A stretch of DNA of 25,641 bases from an uncultured Treponema sp. (GTDB lineage: Bacteria > Spirochaetota > Spirochaetia > Treponematales > Treponemataceae): assembly GCA_937877535.1 (NCBI GenBank), contig CALFJF010000064.1:1-25641 (forward strand), read 5' to 3'. Positions 22,912 to 25,641 of this stretch are shown piece after piece. The position numbers and the translations under genes were made by a program. The notes under the pieces are model-generated. The model saw only the letters and a program-made list of their open reading frames with translations. It did not search any database and was not told the DNA's origin. Within the stretch, counting starts at the first letter, position 1. Every line of letters starts with the position of its first letter.

Positions 22912-24683
22912 GTGCGATAATTGGAAAAATCACAAGGATTTCAGGTCCGATTGTCTACGCCGAGGGCTTGGAAGAATGTGGCTTGTACGACGTGGTTGAC
23001 GTGGGCGAAAAGAAAATTATCGGCGAAATTATCCGACAGAACGCGGGGAGCGCGACGATTCAAGTCTACGAAGACGACACGGGCATGAAAATCGGCGAGG
23101 AAGTCGTATCGAACGGGCGACCGCTCTCGCTCCGCCTTGGACCGGGGCTTGTCGGCACGATTTATGACGGAATTCAGCGTCCGCTTGAGGCGATGTACGA
23201 ACATTCGGGCGCGTTCCTTGTTCCGGGCGAGCGCACCGAGCCGATTGACGTTGCAAAGAAATGGAAAATGGACGCTGCCGACGGGATTTCTGCGGGCGCG
23301 GCGATTGCGCCGGGCGCAGTGCTCGGCTACGTGCAGGAAACGGCGTCAATTCGGCACAAAATCATGGTGCCGCCCACGGTGCGCGGGCGCACGCTCAAGA
23401 CGTTCAAAGGTGCGGGCGAATACACCGTGGACGACGTGATTGCGACCACGGAGCTCGACGAGGAAATCAAGCTTTCGCACTACTGGCCGCTCCGCCGCCC
23501 GCGCCCGTACCAAAAGAAACTGACGGTAAGCCAGCCGCTCGTTACGGGTCAGCGCGTCATCGATGTGTTCTTCCCGCTTTCAAAGGGAGGAACTGCGGCA
23601 ATTCCAGGCGGATTCGGCACTGGGAAAACGATGACTCAGCACGCAATCGCAAAATGGTGCGACGCTGATTTGATTGTCTACATCGGCTGTGGTGAGCGTG
23701 GGAATGAAATGACCGATGTCTTAACCGAATTCCCCACGCTCATTGACCCGCGAACTGGTCGCTCGCTCATGGAACGAACGATTCTCATCGCAAATACATC
23801 GAATATGCCCGTTGCGGCGCGTGAAGTTTCGCTCTATTCGGGAATCACGCTCGCAGAATATTACCGCGACATGGGAATGCATGTGGCGATTATGGCTGAT
23901 TCGACTTCGCGCTGGGCAGAGGCGTTGCGAGAACTGTCTGGTCGAATGGAAGAAATGCCTGCCGAAGAGGGCTTCCCCGCTTATTTGCCCACTCGTTTGG
24001 CTGAATTCTACGAGCGGGCGGGGCGAGTGAACGCTTTGTGCGGCGAGGAAGGAAGCGTCTCTGTTATCGGGGCGGTTTCTCCTCCGGGCGGCGATTTTTC
24101 TGAGCCAGTCACCCAGCACACCAAGCGATTTATCCGTTGTTTTTGGGCATTGGACAGAGAATTGGCGAACGCGCGGCATTATCCTGCAATCGGCTGGATT
24201 GAAAGCTATTCTGAATATGCCGAAGAAATCCGCGAGTGGTGGGATAAACTTGACCCTAGATGGGCAGAAGTGCGTTTGAGTGCGCTTGAACTTTTGAAGG
24301 ACGAGCAGCGATTGCAGCAAATCGTGCGCTTGATTGGACCTGACGCGCTCCCCGACGAAAAGCGAATCGTGCTTACGGTCGCCGACATGATTAAAAACGG
24401 CTTCTTGCAGCAGAGCGCGTTTGACGCGGTAGATGTGTATTCCGTGCCAGAAAAGCAGGTGCACATCCTCCTCCTTATCATGGCGTTTTATACGCGTGCG
24501 CTTTCCGTCATCAAGGCGGGTGCGCCGCTCGTCAAAATCACGTCGCTCCCCGTGCGTGACGAAATCGTGCGCTTGAAGTCGTCCGTCCCGAACGACAAGT
24601 TGGAGCAACTGCACGAGGTTGAGGGGCGGCTGGAGGAGCAGCTGGGGAATCTTGAGCGGATGTACCGCAAGGCGGGTGCGTGA
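22908..24683 (+). CDS. atpA: V-type ATP synthase subunit A (catalytic)
   Basis: This 591-aa nucleotide-hydrolysing or -synthesising subunit of the head has full length for the family. It has the beta-barrel start (GKITRISGPIVYAEGL), the V-type-specific insert (about 110-200), and Walker A GGFGTGKT (234-241, Lys240). IGCGERGNEM carries the catalytic glutamate, and MADSTSRWAEALRE and the FPAYLPTRLAEFYERAG region are strongly conserved. No active residue is missing. The start overlaps subunit E and the stop overlaps subunit B by one base (TGATG). Base composition shifts inside the gene: about 23000-23560 and again after about 24400 it turns clearly richer in CTC, GAG and GAC codons than the centre. 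Confidence 0.98.
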   Translation: MSAIIGKITRISGPIVYAEGLEECGLYDVVDVGEKKIIGEIIRQNAGSATIQVYEDDTGMKIGEEVVSNGRPLSLRLGPGLVGTIYDGIQRPLEAMYEHSGAFLVPGERTEPIDVAKKWKMDAADGISAGAAIAPGAVLGYVQETASIRHKIMVPPTVRGRTLKTFKGAGEYTVDDVIATTELDEEIKLSHYWPLRRPRPYQKKLTVSQPLVTGQRVIDVFFPLSKGGTAAIPGGFGTGKTMTQHAIAKWCDADLIVYIGCGERGNEMTDVLTEFPTLIDPRTGRSLMERTILIANTSNMPVAAREVSLYSGITLAEYYRDMGMHVAIMADSTSRWAEALRELSGRMEEMPAEEGFPAYLPTRLAEFYERAGRVNALCGEEGSVSVIGAVSPPGGDFSEPVTQHTKRFIRCFWALDRELANARHYPAIGWIESYSEYAEEIREWWDKLDPRWAEVRLSALELLKDEQRLQQIVRLIGPDALPDEKRIVLTVADMIKNGFLQQSAFDAVDVYSVPEKQVHILLLIMAFYTRALSVIKAGAPLVKITSLPVRDEIVRLKSSVPNDKLEQLHEVEGRLEEQLGNLERMYRKAGA

Positions 24684-25641
24684 TGAAAGGTGTTGAATAC
24701 AAAGGGATTTCTTCCGTTGACGGCCCGATTGTTGTGGTGCGCCGCGCGGAAAACATTTTCTATAACGAAATCGTCTATGTGCGCGACAAAAGCGGCGCGA
24801 AGAAGACGGGGCGCGTCATCGACCTGAACGAGGACACGGCGATTGTCCAGATTTTCGGCTCGACGACGGGGCTGGACTTGAACGACACGACGGTGGAATT
24901 CTTGGGCGAGCCGATGGAGCTTCGCGTGGGCGAGGGCTTGCTCGGGCGCATCTTCAACGGTCTCGGAGAGCCGATTGACGGGCTTCCGCCCATCGTGTCG
25001 TCAAAGAAAATCGACGTGAACGGAATGCCGATAAACCCGTTCGCCCGCGTCTACCCGCGCGACTTCATCCAGACGGGAATCTCGTCAATCGACGGCATGA
25101 ACACGCTCATCCGCGGGCAGAAGCTCCCGATTTTCAGCGGGAACGGGCTTCCGCACAACAAGCTCGCCGCGCAAATCATCCGACAGGCGAAAATCCTCAA
25201 TTCGGACGAGCAGTTCGTCATGGTGTTCGCCGGCATGGGAATCAAGTACGACCAGGCGCAGTTTTTCATAAAGTCGTTCGAGGAGTCGGGCGTCCTCTCG
25301 AACGTCGTCATGTTCCAGTCGCTCGCCGACGCGCCCTCAATCGAGCGCATCATCACGCCGCGCTGCGCGCTCACGGCGGCGGAGTATTTGGCGTACGAGA
25401 AGAACATGCACGTCCTTGTGGTGATGACCGACATGACGAACTACTGCGAGGCGCTCCGCGAGATTTCCACGACGCGCGGCGAAGTTCCGGGCAGGAAGGG
25501 CTACCCCGGCTACCTCTACTCGAACCTCGCCGAGCTCTACGAGCGGGCGGGCAAAATCAAGGGCTCGGCAGGCTCAATCACGCAGATTCCGATTCTGACC
25601 ATGCCGAACGACGACATCTCGCACCCGATTCCCGACCTGAC
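24683..25641 (+). CDS. atpB: V-type ATP synthase subunit B (partial, cut by window end)
   Basis: The first 319 codons of the regulatory, non-catalytic head subunit are present, out of about 430-460 expected. Signs are the start YKGISSVDGPIVVV, the LGRIFNGLGEPIDG motif, NPFARVYPRDFIQTGISSID, and IFSGNGLPHNKLAAQI in the place of a Walker A loop, which shows it is B and not A. MTDMTNYCEALREIS and GRKGYPGYLYSNLAELYERA are also typical. The ATG is shared with the subunit A stop (TGATG). The gene is distinctly GC-rich: the line 25081-25140 has 36 G/C of 60, against about 21 of 60 in 19801-19860 of subunit I. Subunit D should follow beyond the window. Confidence 0.97.
   Translation, partial: MKGVEYKGISSVDGPIVVVRRAENIFYNEIVYVRDKSGAKKTGRVIDLNEDTAIVQIFGSTTGLDLNDTTVEFLGEPMELRVGEGLLGRIFNGLGEPIDGLPPIVSSKKIDVNGMPINPFARVYPRDFIQTGISSIDGMNTLIRGQKLPIFSGNGLPHNKLAAQIIRQAKILNSDEQFVMVFAGMGIKYDQAQFFIKSFEESGVLSNVVMFQSLADAPSIERIITPRCALTAAEYLAYEKNMHVLVVMTDMTNYCEALREISTTRGEVPGRKGYPGYLYSNLAELYERAGKIKGSAGSITQIPILTMPNDDISHPIPDL

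Noticed and set aside
23721..24614. 297-aa antisense reading frame inside the ATPase A gene
   Set aside because: The sense strand encodes invariant ATPase motifs throughout. The antisense product has no recognisable domain, promoter or ribosome-binding site.
1..25641. CRISPR arrays, tRNA or rRNA genes, transposases, phage genes
   Set aside because: No regularly spaced direct repeats, cloverleaf-like segments, rRNA blocks or mobile-element proteins were found on reading either strand.

Overview
The window reads as chromosomal DNA of a spirochaete, most likely a Treponema. This is inferred from gene content, not from a marker gene. The pointers are a bacterial V-type ATP synthase operon, relaxed spirochaete-type lipoboxes, an AT-leaning genome full of GAA/AAA/CTT codons, and a poly-G tract inside a promoter, a device known from the tpr genes of T. 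pallidum. No rRNA, tRNA, CRISPR array or insertion sequence was seen.

Layout. (1) 1-108 is the last 35 codons of a probable MATE-family exporter. It is followed by a palindromic repeat and an unrecognised 162-aa gene on the minus strand. (2) 797-8985 is an envelope-defence pair: a 2002-aa alpha-2-macroglobulin lipoprotein with an intact CxEQ thioester, overlapping by 4 bases a class A penicillin-binding protein of the PBP1C type. (3) 8996-9910 is a small unit driven by a promoter whose spacer holds nine consecutive G. It encodes a cysteine-rich mini-lipoprotein and a membrane-anchored thioredoxin-like protein and ends at a clear terminator. (4) 9917-10016 may encode a short G-rich RNA. (5) 10061-14304 encodes a receptor-type adenylate cyclase (periplasmic beta-propellers, Y_Y_Y domain, one transmembrane helix, class III cyclase), followed 20 bases later by an orphan UrtA-like urea/amide-binding lipoprotein.

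(6) 14305-14488 is a convergent intergenic region built almost wholly of repeats. It faces a minus-strand operon of a 54-aa acidic protein and a GNAT acetyltransferase. (7) 15202-16737 is an operon with a structured leader, a VUT/YhhQ-family (queuosine-precursor type) transporter and a short-chain dehydrogenase. (8) From 16866 to the window end lies one long co-directional unit: secG, a PtsN-like EIIA, then V-ATPase subunits in the order G/H, C, I, K, F, E, A, B. B is cut by the window edge and D is presumably beyond it.

The most interesting points are the likely phase-variable promoter of the cysteine-rich lipoprotein/thioredoxin pair, the receptor cyclase coupled to a solo binding protein, three genes that share a TATACT-N6-ATG layout without Shine-Dalgarno (probable leaderless mRNAs), and a codon-usage mosaic across the ATPase A and B genes. 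Start codons were chosen from Shine-Dalgarno sequences, overlaps with upstream genes and family N-termini. Several differ from the longest possible reading frame.
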